Assembly: GCA_009746045.1 (NCBI GenBank)
Contig: RPFO01000667.1
Span: 5,372,719 to 5,436,718 of the forward strand
Origin: Mesostigma viride
Lineage: Eukaryota; Streptophyta; Mesostigmatophyceae; Mesostigmatales; Mesostigmataceae
Length of the DNA: 64,000 bases
Direction of reading: 5' to 3'
Part shown: piece after piece, positions 63,896 to 64,000 of the stretch
How the letters are laid out: each line of letters opens with the position of its first letter
Position numbering within the stretch: the stretch's first letter is position 1
Position numbers and translations under genes: made by a program
The notes under the pieces: generated by a model
What the model was told of the DNA's origin: nothing
Seen by the model: only the letters and a program-made list of their open reading frames with translations
The model's database searches: none

Positions 63896-64000
63896 GCCAA
63901 TTTTGATCCGACTCCGTTTTCTACTGTTCTTCTGTTGGCTCGACGCGTAAATTTCTCGTTTCTCAAATTAAATCAGAAAAGTGTTTGTTTATTGAAAATA

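Noticed and set aside
63667-63966. Cys-Leu-Phe-Val repeat frames and the Lys-Gln-Thr-Asn antisense frame
   Set aside because: Translation of the (TTTG)n microsatellite.
1-64000. Dinoflagellate origin
   Set aside because: All 14 gene junctions examined in detail use GT-AG introns with ordinary pyrimidine tracts. Dinoflagellate introns commonly use GC or GA donors. This does not exclude other protists.

Overview
The window looks like nuclear DNA of a eukaryote, most likely an alga or other member of the green/glaucophyte side of Archaeplastida. It has spliced genes with canonical GT-AG introns, moderately high GC, many minisatellites and microsatellites, and a dense load of non-LTR retrotransposons with target-site duplications. 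The lineage is inferred from the two-subunit (plant/algal type) ATP-citrate lyase B gene; I cannot name the species.

The centrepiece is a complete ATP-citrate lyase subunit B gene on the + strand. It has 14 exons between 12022 and 37660 that join in phase to 616 codons plus stop. Its second intron is about 13.5 kb, of which about 12.2 kb (14008-26187) is one uninterrupted array of roughly 345 copies of a 35-bp (sometimes 37-bp) minisatellite. Divergently placed to its left is a two-exon minus-strand gene (8937-10579) for a BMT5-like 25S rRNA uridine methyltransferase. At the left edge (449-1253) are the last exons of an unrecognised + strand gene. At the right are a minus-strand predicted tail-anchored protein (59571-60350) with a TATA box, and a secreted SGNH/NXPE-like esterase gene (about 61390-62897) that appears to carry a one-base frameshift.

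Retroelement regions: 2.0-8.2 kb, 39.9-49.3 kb and 52.6-56.7 kb are patchworks of nested elements. Three groups are visible: (i) a LINE-like family whose minus-strand ORF1 encodes a coiled-coil/RRM-type nucleic-acid-binding protein (one intact copy, 54593-56011; several broken copies), together with ORF2 reverse-transcriptase tail fragments; (ii) a second non-LTR retrotransposon with a YLDD reverse transcriptase, a CCHC knuckle and a PD-(D/E)XK-like nuclease C terminus (copy A 40689-43816 plus three 5'-truncated copies in inverted arrangement at 44582-47657); (iii) short non-autonomous elements ending in a conserved hairpin (CTCC-CAAC-GGAG type) followed by tetra- or pentanucleotide tails such as (TTAA)n or (AATTA)n. 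Several insertions have exact 9-14 bp target duplications, so the order of nesting can be read. A Tc1/mariner-like MITE pair is at 38430-38558 and about 39799-39869.

The most unusual observation is in the citrate-lyase gene. At most introns, the exon edge together with its splice site is repeated one to several times inside the neighbouring intron (3' edges of exons 4, 5, 9, 13; 5' edges of exons 7, 8, 9, 10, 12, 13). The same happens in the unknown gene at the left edge. This produces strings of decoy 5' and 3' splice sites and suggests intron growth by repeated segmental duplication across exon-intron junctions. Other large repeat blocks are a 1.3-kb minisatellite (50325-51648), a degenerate repeat of about 175 bp (49410-50010) and tetranucleotide tracts at the right end (63541-63893).
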